A stretch of 64,000 nucleotides of DNA, from the NCBI RefSeq assembly GCF_011057685.1, contig NZ_LNFY01000009.1:181810-245809 (forward strand). The letters run 5' to 3'. Made by a program: the position numbers and the translations under genes. Below the pieces are notes generated by a model. The model did not search any database. It was not told the DNA's origin and saw only the letters and a list, made by a program, of their open reading frames with translations. How positions within the stretch are numbered: the first letter of the stretch is position 1; each line of letters begins with the position of its first letter. Below are positions 44,261 through 53,056 of this stretch, piece after piece. This DNA comes from Thermotoga sp. Ku-13t (lineage in GTDB: Bacteria; Thermotogota; Thermotogae; Thermotogales; DSM-5069).

Positions 44261-45319
44261 TCAATTGCTCACGACGATCTTCGAACGGCCCTTCTTGGCC
44301 ATGTAAAGTCTTTCGTCTGAAAGGCGCATCAGTTCGGCCAGTTCACCACCGTCTTCCGGAAAAGAGGCGATGCCGACGGACGCACTCAAATCGAAAACGA
44401 GATCTCCCACTTTTATGGGTTCTTCTATAGCCTTTATGAGCCTTTCTGCGAGGAGCTTTGCCTTTGGTTTTGAACAGTCGTACGCCAGTATCACGAACTC
44501 GTCTCCCCCGAACCTCGATACCATGTCGCTCGATCTCACATACCTTTCGAGCCTGCCGGCGACGCGTTTCAAAACCTCATCTCCTGTGTAATGCCCGTAC
44601 AGATCGTTCACACTCTTGAACTTGTCAAGGTCGAGGAACAGAACACTCAGCGTTTTTTCTTCTCTCTTAGCAAGCAAAAGCATCTTCTCGGCGAACTCTT
44701 CGAACATTCTCCTGTTTGGAAGTCCCGTCAGAGCATCGTGGTAGGACATGTATTCAAGCAGCCGGTTCTTTTCCATGAGTTTTCTTTCGAGTTCGAGCCT
44801 TTTGAAGATCAAACCGAGCAGATTTGCGAGCATCCTGGTGATGATGACAGAGTTACTGTCAAACGCCTCGCCGCTTTCAAAATTGTCCAGATTCAGCACC
44901 AGCCTGAGTTCACCTGCGACTCTCACGGGTATGACGAGTGTGGATTTTACTTTTCTTAGGCTGCCGGCTTCCTTCAACACTTCGAGCCATTCATCCTTCA
45001 CAACAGTTTCGTCGAACGCAATTACGTCGTCCCTGACGAGAATAACATGATCCTTATCCTTTCCAACCCAGATTTCTTCCTCTTCAACGCTGAAGCTGAT
45101 TTTCTTGAGTTGTTCGAGATCGTACCCAACCGCCGCAACGTATTTGAATCTGCCCTCTTCTTTCACGAGTATCGAACCGGCCTGGGCGCCGGGTACAATC
45201 CTGATGGACTTTTCCAAGGTTTTTTGGTAAACATCCTCTGTTTGCTCGTTCAGGAGCATCGATGCTATCGCGCCTAATTCTCTGAATACCTCCACGCATG
45301 CTTCAAGATTTTTTGACAT
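44261..45319 (-). CDS. GAF-GGDEF diguanylate cyclase
   Basis: The product should make cyclic-di-GMP from two GTP. A GAF-type sensory domain covers about residues 20-160 (PGAQAGSILVKEEGRFKYVAAVGYD). The GGDEF domain covers about 190-350, with an intact RFGGDEF active site. An RSSD inhibitory site lies five residues before GGDEF, suggesting product feedback inhibition. It has no membrane helix, so it is cytosolic. It begins two bases after the stop of the HD-GYP gene, pairing synthesis and breakdown. Confidence 0.92.
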   Translation of the reverse strand: MSKNLEACVEVFRELGAIASMLLNEQTEDVYQKTLEKSIRIVPGAQAGSILVKEEGRFKYVAAVGYDLEQLKKISFSVEEEEIWVGKDKDHVILVRDDVIAFDETVVKDEWLEVLKEAGSLRKVKSTLVIPVRVAGELRLVLNLDNFESGEAFDSNSVIITRMLANLLGLIFKRLELERKLMEKNRLLEYMSYHDALTGLPNRRMFEEFAEKMLLLAKREEKTLSVLFLDLDKFKSVNDLYGHYTGDEVLKRVAGRLERYVRSSDMVSRFGGDEFVILAYDCSKPKAKLLAERLIKAIEEPIKVGDLVFDLSASVGIASFPEDGGELAELMRLSDERLYMAKKGRSKIVVSN

Positions 45320-45321
45320 AC

Positions 45322-46092
45322 TTATTCCCAGCCCTTCTTTTCGACGATTCTCAAAAAGACTCCCACAACCTTCGGGTCGAACTGTTTATTGACATCTTCT
45401 TTGATGTATTCTATCGCCTGCTGTTCTGGCCACGCCTTTCGGTAGGGCCTGTCGTGTGTGAGAGCGTCGTACACGTCCACAACAGCGAAAATTCTCGCAG
45501 CGAGGGGAATTTCTTCTTTTTTCAACCCTCTTGGATAACCGGTTCCGTCGTACCTTTCATGGTGACAGTAGGGTATATTGAGCGCCGGTTTGAGATATTC
45601 GATTTTGGAGAGCATTTCGTATGCGTAAACCGGATGCATTTTCATTATTTTCCACTCCTCATCACTCAACCTGCCAAGTTTCCGCAGTATATGATCGAGA
45701 ACCGCCAATTTACCTATGTCGTGTAGGAGCGCTCCTCTGTAGACATGGACGAGCTCTTCTTCGTTCATGAACTCCTTCGCGATTTCAACGGTCAATGCCG
45801 CTATCCTTTTGCTGTGTCCCTCCGTTTCTTCATCCCTCAAGTCTATCGCATAGACCAGAGCTTCGATGGTTTCATCGTACGCCTTGAACAACTCAATGTT
45901 GGTTTTTTCGAGCTTTTCGATCATGAAGACTCGTTCTATCGCTATGGCCACCTGTTGAGTAATACCTATCCGCCTCGAGCCTGTGCACCTCGCGGTTCTG
46001 GAAGCGATCGTTTGTGTGAACCTATCCGTCAAACCCTTTCCGAGAGAGTATATCAGAACTTTCTTGTTGGGATCGAACAGCAGGACCGCCAC
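45322..46092 (-). CDS. HD-GYP phosphodiesterase with collapsed GAF region
   Basis: The C-terminal HD-GYP domain is intact (HDIGK and HHERYDGTGYPRGL). The N-terminal GAF domain is not: after VAVLLFDPNKKVLIYSLGKG the sequence reads RFTQTIASRTARC and jumps to QQVAIAIERVF, the usual end of a GAF domain, so much of its middle is missing or scrambled. The natural N-terminal continuation lies in another frame just upstream (46093-46235). The GTG start at 46092 is therefore a leftover start. The catalytic part might still work. Confidence 0.75.
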   Translation of the reverse strand: MAVLLFDPNKKVLIYSLGKGLTDRFTQTIASRTARCTGSRRIGITQQVAIAIERVFMIEKLEKTNIELFKAYDETIEALVYAIDLRDEETEGHSKRIAALTVEIAKEFMNEEELVHVYRGALLHDIGKLAVLDHILRKLGRLSDEEWKIMKMHPVYAYEMLSKIEYLKPALNIPYCHHERYDGTGYPRGLKKEEIPLAARIFAVVDVYDALTHDRPYRKAWPEQQAIEYIKEDVNKQFDPKVVGVFLRIVEKKGWE

Positions 46093-46238
46093 AACGTCGG
46101 CTCTGACACGTTCAGGCTTTCTTTCAGGTTCGTCGACGTGAGGATCGCTCTATCAATCCTCTGTACAGATTGAAGCTTCTGAAAATTGTTCTTCAGGTTC
46201 TCGAACAGTCTTGCGTCCTGCAGAGTCACGAGGAGCTA
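46093..46238 (-). pseudogene. 5' remnant of the degraded GAF/HD-GYP gene
   Basis: The third minus-strand frame encodes LQDARLFENLKNNFQKLQSV then QRIDRAILTSTNLKESLNV, which is the standard linker and GAF entry of such sensors, before losing frame about 20 bases upstream of the HD-GYP ORF. A stop lies at 46236-46238 and the rest of the original 5' region is absent, replaced by the end of the H-NOX chemoreceptor gene. Confidence 0.6.
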
Positions 46239-46275
46239 AGAATAGAGAATCTCGAAAATCACCGAACTGTGAGGA

Positions 46276-48096
46276 TCACAGGATCATCCCTTCGAAATTT
46301 TCCTTTATCATCGAGAGCAACTTGATCGTTTCGTTCACGCTGTCGAGCACGACTTTGAGTTGCGCAAAGAAGTTCTGTATCGAAGAACTTATCTCTTCTG
46401 CCGTCGCGGAGCTCTCTTCGGAGATCGCGAGCAAATTCTGAATGCTGCTCGTTATGCTGTTGAGTTTGCCAGCTTGCTCGTTCAGGGTGTCTATCAACTC
46501 GTTGAGTTTGCGCGATATGCTGGAGATCACGTTGCTGGATTCTTTGTTTTTCTCGGAGCTTTCCAGCAGCCTGCTTGATTGTTCTTTCATCTCGTTGAAC
46601 TCTGACTGAATGGTTTGAACCAGTCTGTCGATACCAGTGTTTATGGACGAGAGGAATTCGGCTATCTTCGAAGAAGAATTTCGACTCTCCTCGGCGAGCT
46701 TTCTTATCTCGTCTGCCACCACAGCGAAGCCTCTTCCCGCTTCCCCACTCCTCGCAGCTTCTATAGCCGCATTGAGTGCCAGCAGGTTGGTCTGTTCCGC
46801 GATGCTCGACACGGTCGCCGCAACTTGCATGATCATACCAGCCTGTTCCTGTAACTTTTTTGCTTCTTCCACGAGGTTGGAGAACCTCTGACTCATTTTG
46901 ACTATGCCGTCTGCGGATTGCTCAACATTGTCCGCCGAACGGACGATCAGTGAAACGGCTTCGTTGAGAGATTTCACGATCTGCGTTTGTTCAGATATGA
47001 TCGAAGTGATGGTTTCAACGTTCGACGTCACCGCGTTCGAGATTCTCTCGGTGTCGTTGCTTATCTGCACCGCTGTGTTGGCTATCTCGTTCGAAAGTGC
47101 ACCCATAGTGTCGAGCTGTTCTCTCATGCTGTTCACCGCATCTATCACCTTTGACGAGTAGGTGCTTATCTCCTGGATGTCACCGGATATTCCCAGGAAC
47201 ACTTCCTTTATCTTCTCCACAGAATCGTTCAAGCTTTCAGAAAGATCGGAGAATTCTTTCACGTTGCCGATCGAAACGGGGCTATCGAAGTTTTTCCTGG
47301 AGATCAACCCCACAGCTTCTCTCAGGACCTTCAAACCTTTTTCCAGACCTTTGACGTCAAAAAACATCAAAGCAGAAATTCCCAGGGCGCTGATGATCGA
47401 TCTGCTGAGATTCCCAGCTGGTACGAAGGTGAAAACGAGGAACACAATGAGAAAACTGAACAACGGGATCATCAGCACGTGGATGGGAAGGATCGATTTG
47501 ATGAATCCGAAACCCAAAATCGTCAGGCTCCTGAGCTTTTCGAATCTTCCGTACGCTTTTGTCGCCTCTATTTCAACTTCGAGGAAGTTCTTTCCGCCGT
47601 CGCTGCCATCCTGTAAAACTCTGTACTTTATTGGATCGTTGAAGAATTCAGAAGCTGCTTCCATCAGACCCAGAAAGTAATTTTTGAAATTTCTCCTCGA
47701 TTCGTACCTCACGATCGCTCTGTGGGAATCGACCAGTTTGAAGAAGACTCTCGGTGGCGTCGCACCCTTGATCCTTCTTGTCAGCACCCTATGAACCGCG
47801 TCCATCGCGGCCATGAATGAAAGGAAGCTCGATTTCTTGAAATATTCAGGGTAGTGTTCGAAGAACGTCCTCAGATTTTCCTTACCCGTTCGATACCAGA
47901 GTTCCTCGTAGGTGAGATTTTTCATCGTTGCCAGTTCCTTCGACATGTTCACGGGTAAATCGTCCGGCACGTCTTCGACGGGCTTGTAGAAAGTGTCGAG
48001 CGGTACACCGTACTTTTCCTTCAACCTTTTCACGGTCTCTGCTCCGAACATTCTGGACCAGGTCTGCAACCAAACGTTGACGATGAAACCTTTCAT
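46276..48096 (-). CDS. H-NOX (haem) methyl-accepting chemotaxis protein
   Basis: The cytosolic N-terminal 180 residues form a haem-binding H-NOX domain fused to two membrane helices (about 215-260) and a chemoreceptor signalling domain with the hairpin tip [40 protein letters not shown]. Haem-pocket residues are all in place: proximal H102, P115, Y131/S133/R135 (YxSxR), and distal W9, N74 and Y140. Their numbering equals that of the O2-binding H-NOX of Thermoanaerobacter. An oxygen-sensing chemoreceptor is therefore inferred. GGGAGGGAAAGAGC precedes the ATG; the HD-GYP gene lies 22 bases upstream. Confidence 0.93.
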   Translation of the reverse strand: MKGFIVNVWLQTWSRMFGAETVKRLKEKYGVPLDTFYKPVEDVPDDLPVNMSKELATMKNLTYEELWYRTGKENLRTFFEHYPEYFKKSSFLSFMAAMDAVHRVLTRRIKGATPPRVFFKLVDSHRAIVRYESRRNFKNYFLGLMEAASEFFNDPIKYRVLQDGSDGGKNFLEVEIEATKAYGRFEKLRSLTILGFGFIKSILPIHVLMIPLFSFLIVFLVFTFVPAGNLSRSIISALGISALMFFDVKGLEKGLKVLREAVGLISRKNFDSPVSIGNVKEFSDLSESLNDSVEKIKEVFLGISGDIQEISTYSSKVIDAVNSMREQLDTMGALSNEIANTAVQISNDTERISNAVTSNVETITSIISEQTQIVKSLNEAVSLIVRSADNVEQSADGIVKMSQRFSNLVEEAKKLQEQAGMIMQVAATVSSIAEQTNLLALNAAIEAARSGEAGRGFAVVADEIRKLAEESRNSSSKIAEFLSSINTGIDRLVQTIQSEFNEMKEQSSRLLESSEKNKESSNVISSISRKLNELIDTLNEQAGKLNSITSSIQNLLAISEESSATAEEISSSIQNFFAQLKVVLDSVNETIKLLSMIKENFEGMIL

Positions 48097-48118
48097 GCTC
48101 TTTCCCTCCCGGAAAGAT

Positions 48119-49432
48119 TCAGATTCGTTCCAGTTCCAGGTTGATCATCCGGCTCACTTCATCAGTATTCTCGTAGAACAGCTCTTCAAACACGTGCTTG
48201 AAGGAGATTTGTTCCTTGAGGTCGTAGTTGCGGGCTATTTCCTTGAGCTTTTCAAAGATGTCAGCATCGAGTTTACCGTGTTCGACCTCTTTTTCGATCA
48301 CCCCGAGCGCTTCTTCGATGGTCAACGCGTTTCGGTATGGTCTTTCCTCCACGAGCGCAGAAAAAACATCGCAGATCTGGATCATTTTCTGGTGGTAAAG
48401 CAACTGTTCATCTGTCAATCCGAGAGGATAACCGCTTCCATCGAGTCTCTCGTGGTGCGCCGCACCGATGATGGAAAAAACTCTAAGGCCTGCACGCTCC
48501 AGCATGTAGTACGTATCGACCACATGCCTTTTCATGATCACGAGTTCTTCAGAATTGAGTCTGCTTCTTTTGTGCAGTATGCTGAGTGGAGTCTTAATTT
48601 TTCCTATGTCGTGAAGCAGGGCAGATGTGATGATCAAAGTTACGTCTGCGTCTCCCAGGGTTTCTTCATTGAGTATTTCCGCCACCCTGGTGCAGGCGAA
48701 GGTATGGTTTCTCGTGTACGGGCTGCGAAAGTCCAGCAAGGTGGCCATTATTCTGGCGAGCTGTTTGAAATCTGTAATGTCCAGTCTCTGGTCGGAATCG
48801 AAGCACAGATCATCGTCGATGATTATAGAATTCGTGCGCACATCCAGCAATAGATCGATCGCGGCTTTCCTCACCTCGTCCAGTATGCCTGCATCTTTCT
48901 TGATCGAAGAAATCAGATCAGCGAAGAACTCTGCGTCCAGTTCTTTGTTCGTCTCTTCTTGTTTCAGGGTGGCGAGCGAGATCAAATCGGCCGTTTTGAT
49001 GCTGTTGGACAGAAGGATCAGATCATCGTCTTCCTTTATCTTTTGAAAAGGTGTGTGGTGATAGAGAATGGCCCTCGCACAGACGGGACAGAAAGGTTTA
49101 CTCTGGCGCGCTATCATGTAGGAGATGATTGAGTGCTGATCGTGCCTGTCAAACGTTATCACTATCCTTTCTAAGTCTGGAACCCTTCTGAACATGTCGG
49201 CGAACAGTTCGTAATTTTCGACCGACGCCTTCAAAACTAATCCGAGGTCATGGAACAGGCCTGAAAAATAAGTGTTATCTCTATTGTAAGGAAGGTCCAA
49301 CCTCTCTGCGATTTTCATCGTTAATTTTGCTACCTGCACGGAATGTTTCACAAAGTACCTGTATTCTAAGACTCTCATTTCATTGAAAAGCATGACGAAA
49401 GATTTGAGAGGTACTTTGATCGTGAGATCCAC
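48119..49432 (-). CDS. tandem HD / HD-GYP phosphodiesterase
   Basis: The 437-residue protein has an N-terminal HD-type domain (about 25-180: [25 protein letters not shown], with a CPVC pair) and a C-terminal HD-GYP domain (about 230-410: [19 protein letters not shown]). It probably breaks down cyclic-di-GMP. No signal peptide or membrane helix is present. It starts at GTG behind GAGGTGAGAAGGC and is followed by the H-NOX chemoreceptor gene, so both may share one promoter at 49464-49492. Confidence 0.88.
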   Translation of the reverse strand: MDLTIKVPLKSFVMLFNEMRVLEYRYFVKHSVQVAKLTMKIAERLDLPYNRDNTYFSGLFHDLGLVLKASVENYELFADMFRRVPDLERIVITFDRHDQHSIISYMIARQSKPFCPVCARAILYHHTPFQKIKEDDDLILLSNSIKTADLISLATLKQEETNKELDAEFFADLISSIKKDAGILDEVRKAAIDLLLDVRTNSIIIDDDLCFDSDQRLDITDFKQLARIMATLLDFRSPYTRNHTFACTRVAEILNEETLGDADVTLIITSALLHDIGKIKTPLSILHKRSRLNSEELVIMKRHVVDTYYMLERAGLRVFSIIGAAHHERLDGSGYPLGLTDEQLLYHQKMIQICDVFSALVEERPYRNALTIEEALGVIEKEVEHGKLDADIFEKLKEIARNYDLKEQISFKHVFEELFYENTDEVSRMINLELERI

Positions 49433-49463
49433 GCCTTCTCACCTCAATCCTCTATCTACGTTT

Positions 49464-49492
49464 ATTCTAACATGTACGGTTCTTTTCGTCAC
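49464..49492 (-). promoter_or_regulatory. promoter of the HD-GYP / H-NOX chemoreceptor unit
   Basis: GTGACG and TAGAAT are separated by 17 bases on the minus strand, about 30 bases before the GTG at 49432. Confidence 0.5.
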
Positions 49493-49587
49493 TTGGTATG
49501 GAGATTCTCCATAAAAAAGTCGAACCCTTTCATGGGCGCAATTCTTTCAGACCACTCACAATGTTGTCGAGCTTTTTTAGTGTTCTT

Positions 49588-49616
49588 TTGATCTGTTGAA
49601 ATACCGTGGTTAAAAT
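49588..49616 (+). promoter_or_regulatory. promoter of zwf-pgl
   Basis: TTGATC and TAAAAT are separated by 17 bases, 18 bases before the TTG start of zwf. The rest of 49433-49587 holds only the divergent promoter and no gene that I can support. Confidence 0.7.
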
Positions 49617-49633
49617 AGAATCGAGGTGGAATC

Positions 49634-51142
49634 TTGGGCTGTCGAGTTGAGCCGAAAAATTGTCCCGGGAACGTGGTCACGGATCTGAGTTGTTTTCCAA
49701 GGGTGAACGAACCTTTCGGCATGATCATATTCGGTGCATCGGGAGACCTCACGAAGAGAAAGCTCATACCCGCGCTGAGCAATCTGTTCAGGGCGAACGT
49801 TCTTCCGAAAGATTTCTTCGTACTCGGTGCGGCGAGAACTGAGATGTCGGACGAAGATTTCAGGCAGCGTTTGAAACTGGACGCCGAGTTTTCCAGCAGA
49901 TGTTACTACGTACCGATCGATTATCGAAGCGAAGAGAGCTTCAAGCAGCTGAAAAATTTTCTGGAAAAGATTTTGAAAGGAACGCATGCGAAGACATTGA
50001 TATTCTATTTAGCTGTCCCTCCTGATGTCTACGTTCCGATCATCGAAAATCTCTGTAGGGTTGGTCTGAACAGTGAAGAGAATCCCAAAACAAGAATCGT
50101 GATAGAAAAGCCGTTCGGCAAAGATTTGAATTCCGCACAGATGCTTGAGGAGACGCTTCAAAAATCGTTCAGGGAACATCAGATCTACAGGATAGATCAT
50201 TATCTCGGGAAAGAAACGGTGCAGAACATCCTCGTGTTCAGATTCGCCAACTTCATCTTCGAAGAGATCTGGAACAACAAGTTCGTGGACCACGTTCAAA
50301 TAACGATTGCGGAAGACATCGGTGTGGAACACAGAGCCGGTTATTTCGAAACCACCGGCCTGTTGAGGGACATGTTCCAGAACCACATGCTTCAGTTGCT
50401 CGCCCTGGTCGCGATGGAACCACCCGCGAATTTCAACGCTGAAAGTTTCAGAGATGAGAGGATCAAACTCCTCAGATCCATAAGGCCCTTCAAAGTGGAG
50501 GAACTGGAAAAATGGATCGTCAGGGGCCAGTACGGTTCGAACGTGATCGATGGAAAGTACATCCCTTCCTACAGAGAAGAACCCGGTGTGGCTCCGGATT
50601 CGAACGTCGAGACCTTCGTTGCTATGAAATTGTTCATAGACAACTGGAGATGGAGCGGTGTACCATTCTATCTGCGCTCGGGAAAAAGGCTCGCAAAGAA
50701 AATAACACAGATTGCCGTGATCTTCAAGAAGGTTCCGCACCTGGTGTTTTCAAACCTTTCCGTTGAACAGATCGAACCGAACGCTATTGTCTTCACGATA
50801 CAGCCGAACGAAGGCATATCCCTGTGCTTCCAGCTCAAACGCCCCTGCCCCGGAATGGTTCCACAGCTGCTCAGCATGGATTTCAAATACGAAGATTACT
50901 TCGGTGTGAAGCTCCCGGACGCTTACGAAAGATTGATCCTGGACGTTTTACTGGGCGATCCAACGCTGTTCATGAGGAAGGACGATCTGGAAGTTTCCTG
51001 GAGGTTGCTCGATCCAGTTCTGAAGGCGTGGGAGAGAGAACCAGAGCGTTTCGTGCCCGAAATCTATAGGGCCGGCACCTGGGGACCAGAGAAAGCCGAT
51101 GAATTGATAGAAAGAGACGGTAGGCGATGGCTAGGACCGTGA
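49634..51142 (+). CDS. zwf: glucose-6-phosphate dehydrogenase
   Basis: Zwf oxidises glucose-6-phosphate to the lactone, yielding NADPH. The 502-residue protein has the nucleotide-binding motif [14 protein letters not shown] near residue 32, the substrate-binding RIDHYLGKE segment, and the usual [24 protein letters not shown] region. The start is TTG five bases after GAGGTGG. The end overlaps pgl by 16 bases, so the first two steps of the oxidative pentose phosphate route are coupled. Confidence 0.96.
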   Translation: MGCRVEPKNCPGNVVTDLSCFPRVNEPFGMIIFGASGDLTKRKLIPALSNLFRANVLPKDFFVLGAARTEMSDEDFRQRLKLDAEFSSRCYYVPIDYRSEESFKQLKNFLEKILKGTHAKTLIFYLAVPPDVYVPIIENLCRVGLNSEENPKTRIVIEKPFGKDLNSAQMLEETLQKSFREHQIYRIDHYLGKETVQNILVFRFANFIFEEIWNNKFVDHVQITIAEDIGVEHRAGYFETTGLLRDMFQNHMLQLLALVAMEPPANFNAESFRDERIKLLRSIRPFKVEELEKWIVRGQYGSNVIDGKYIPSYREEPGVAPDSNVETFVAMKLFIDNWRWSGVPFYLRSGKRLAKKITQIAVIFKKVPHLVFSNLSVEQIEPNAIVFTIQPNEGISLCFQLKRPCPGMVPQLLSMDFKYEDYFGVKLPDAYERLILDVLLGDPTLFMRKDDLEVSWRLLDPVLKAWEREPERFVPEIYRAGTWGPEKADELIERDGRRWLGP

Positions 51143-51792
51143 TCTACCTTCTGGATGAAGGATTCGCCGAGTTCGTGGCGAACACGGTTTTCGAAAGACT
51201 CAGATCTTTGCTCTCGGAAAAAGAAAAGATCTTCATCGTTCTGGCGGGTGGTAAGACTCCGATCCCTGTTTATGAAACCCTTACCAAGCTCAGTTTGCCG
51301 TGGGAGAGGATATATTTCTTTCTCAGTGATGAAAGGTACGTGCCGCTCGATTCTGAACAGAGCAATTTCAAAGTGATCAGTGGAGCACTTTTTGGGAAAG
51401 TCCCTATTCCGAAGGAGAACATCCATTTTGTCGATACGAGTTTACCTTTGGAACGATCTGCAGAGAAGTACGAAAGGGAAATAATGAACATCACCGACCA
51501 CTTCGACGTGTGCATCCTCGGTATGGGACTGGACGGCCATGTTGCTTCGATCTTCGATGTGGAACTCGGCAAGAGTGAAAGATGGGTGGTCACAACCCCG
51601 GCCACGGGTGATCCTCACGTTCCAAGGATTTCGCTGACTTTCAGCGCTCTGAACAGTGCAGAGTACATTTTTTTCGTGATCGGAGGAGAAGAGAAAAAGA
51701 AAAGGCTCACCGAGGTCTTGCTCGACAGACCAATCCCAGCAAGTTACGTTCGTGGAAAATGGGAAACGGTGTGGTTCGTGTCCGAAAGGTGA
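51127..51792 (+). CDS. pgl: 6-phosphogluconolactonase
   Basis: Pgl hydrolyses 6-phosphogluconolactone made by Zwf. The 221-residue protein matches the NagB-like fold family: [43 protein letters not shown] and [10 protein letters not shown] are all present. It begins inside the last codons of zwf. A separate promoter follows it for rubrerythrin. Confidence 0.95.
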   Translation: MARTVIYLLDEGFAEFVANTVFERLRSLLSEKEKIFIVLAGGKTPIPVYETLTKLSLPWERIYFFLSDERYVPLDSEQSNFKVISGALFGKVPIPKENIHFVDTSLPLERSAEKYEREIMNITDHFDVCILGMGLDGHVASIFDVELGKSERWVVTTPATGDPHVPRISLTFSALNSAEYIFFVIGGEEKKKRLTEVLLDRPIPASYVRGKWETVWFVSER

Positions 51793-51840
51793 ACTTCGAT
51801 CGTTTGAACATTGAAAAGGTTCCATTCGGAAAAAATGTAT

Positions 51841-51846
51841 TATAAT
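51841..51846 (+). promoter_or_regulatory. -10 element of the rbr-sor-rubredoxin operon
   Basis: A perfect TATAAT lies 31 bases before the rubrerythrin GTG. No convincing -35 is found, so an activator may be needed. Confidence 0.55.
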
Positions 51847-51877
51847 CAAATTGAGAAAGCCTTCAGGGGGTGATCTT

Positions 51878-52390
51878 GTGAGGGAGATGACGAAGAAGTT
51901 CCTCGAGGACGCCTTCGCGGGAGAAAGCATGGCACACATGAAGTATCTCATCTTCGCAGACGAAGCCGAACAGAAAGGGCTCAAGAAACTCGCGAACCTG
52001 TTCAGAGCCATCGCTTATGCTGAATTTGTCCATGCACGGAATCATTACAGAGAACTTGGAAAAATCTACAGGGAAATGCCTGAGAACGTGCAGCAGTGCA
52101 TCGATGGCGAAACGTTCGAGATCAACGAGATGTATCCTGTTTACAACACAGTAGCACAGTTCCAGCAGGAGAAAGGTGCGGAGAGAAGCACGAAGTTCGC
52201 CTGGGAAGCTGAGAAGATCCATGCGGAGATGTACAAGAAAGCGAAGCAGCTCGTCGAAAAGAAAGAAGACTATCCAGCCGCGAAGATCTACATCTGTTCT
52301 GTCTGTGGCCACACGATCGAGAACGAACCACCCGAGAAATGCCCGGTCTGTGGGGCATCGAAGAACTCCTACAGGGAGTTTTCCGTTTGA
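51878..52390 (+). CDS. rbr: rubrerythrin
   Basis: Rubrerythrin reduces hydrogen peroxide. The 170-residue protein has a ferritin-like di-iron domain (FAGESMAHMKYLIFADEAE; AIAYAEFVHARNHY; EAEKIHAEMY) and a C-terminal rubredoxin-like domain with two CxxC pairs (ICSVCGHTIE; KCPVCGASK). The GTG at 51878 follows GGGGGTGATCTT; the ATG at 51851 lies upstream of that site and is rejected. It is first in the operon with superoxide reductase and rubredoxin. Confidence 0.95.
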   Translation: MREMTKKFLEDAFAGESMAHMKYLIFADEAEQKGLKKLANLFRAIAYAEFVHARNHYRELGKIYREMPENVQQCIDGETFEINEMYPVYNTVAQFQQEKGAERSTKFAWEAEKIHAEMYKKAKQLVEKKEDYPAAKIYICSVCGHTIENEPPEKCPVCGASKNSYREFSV

Positions 52391-52402
52391 GGAGGGGAAA
52401 GC

Positions 52403-52798
52403 ATGAAACTGGCAGATTTCATCAAGAGTGAAGATTTCAAGAAAGAAAAGCACGTTCCGGTCATCGAGGCACCCGAGAAGGTAAAGAAGAACGAACCAGT
52501 CCAAATCACGGTCACCGTTGGGAAAGAGATTCCGCATCCAAACACGACGGAGCATCACATCAGATGGATCCAGGTCTTTTTCCAGCCAGATGGTGATCCC
52601 TACGTTTACGAGGTGGGAAAGTACGAGTTCAGCGCGCATGGTGAGTCCGTCCAGGGTCCGAACACAGGCGCAGTTTACACAGAACCTGTTGTGGTGAGCA
52701 AACTGAAGCTGAACAGATCTGGAACGATATTGGCGCTGTCTTATTGCAATATACACGGTCTTTGGGAAAGCAACAAGAAGATCGTCGTTGAAGGATGA
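52403..52798 (+). CDS. sor: superoxide reductase (neelaredoxin)
   Basis: The enzyme reduces superoxide to peroxide at a single Fe(His)4Cys site. Ligands are visible: H17 in KHVPVIE, H45 and the HH pair near 51-52 (TEHHIRW), and C115/H118 in SYCNIHGLW. At 131 residues it lacks the N-terminal desulforedoxin domain, so it is the one-iron type. GGAGGGGAAAGC precedes the ATG. It lies 12 bases after rubrerythrin. Confidence 0.95.
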   Translation: MKLADFIKSEDFKKEKHVPVIEAPEKVKKNEPVQITVTVGKEIPHPNTTEHHIRWIQVFFQPDGDPYVYEVGKYEFSAHGESVQGPNTGAVYTEPVVVSKLKLNRSGTILALSYCNIHGLWESNKKIVVEG

Positions 52799-52807
52799 GG
52801 TGGAAAC

Positions 52808-52969
52808 ATGAAGAAGTATCGCTGTATGCTGTGCGGTTACATCTACGATCCAGAAGCGGGCGATCCAGATTCCAACGTGCCTCCGGGAACACCTTTCGAG
52901 GCGTTGCCGGACGATTGGGTCTGCCCGCTGTGCGGAGCTTCGAAAGATCAGTTCGAGCCGGTTGAATAA
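52808..52969 (+). CDS. rub: rubredoxin
   Basis: This 53-residue electron carrier has two CxxC pairs (C6/C9 and C39/C42) that bind one iron. The typical sequence runs [17 protein letters not shown] and then [17 protein letters not shown]. It starts at ATG behind GAGGTGGAAAC and ends with TAA before a strong terminator. It can donate electrons to rubrerythrin, superoxide reductase and the flavodiiron protein; its reductase and the flavodiiron protein lie 1.4-4 kb downstream. Confidence 0.97.
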   Translation: MKKYRCMLCGYIYDPEAGDPDSNVPPGTPFEALPDDWVCPLCGASKDQFEPVE

Positions 52970-53015
52970 ACGTGTTGATTGCGTCGATCGAATCAAGGTG
53001 TCTTTCATAAAAATG

Positions 53016-53039
53016 AAGCCCCCGCGAGGGGGCTTTTTT
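53016..53039 (+). terminator. intrinsic terminator after rubredoxin
   Basis: Stem AAGCCCCC/GGGGGCTT with loop GCGA is followed by a T6 run. Confidence 0.93.
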
Positions 53040-53056
53040 GAAGGAGGGAAAGGTCT

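Noticed and set aside
46267-46281. Six-base-stem hairpin after the H-NOX receptor gene
   Set aside because: The stem is short and there is no T run after it on the minus strand; not enough for a terminator.
49489-49782. 97-codon minus-strand frame in the zwf upstream region
   Set aside because: Mostly the reverse of the zwf start and promoter; no family match and no ribosome site seen.
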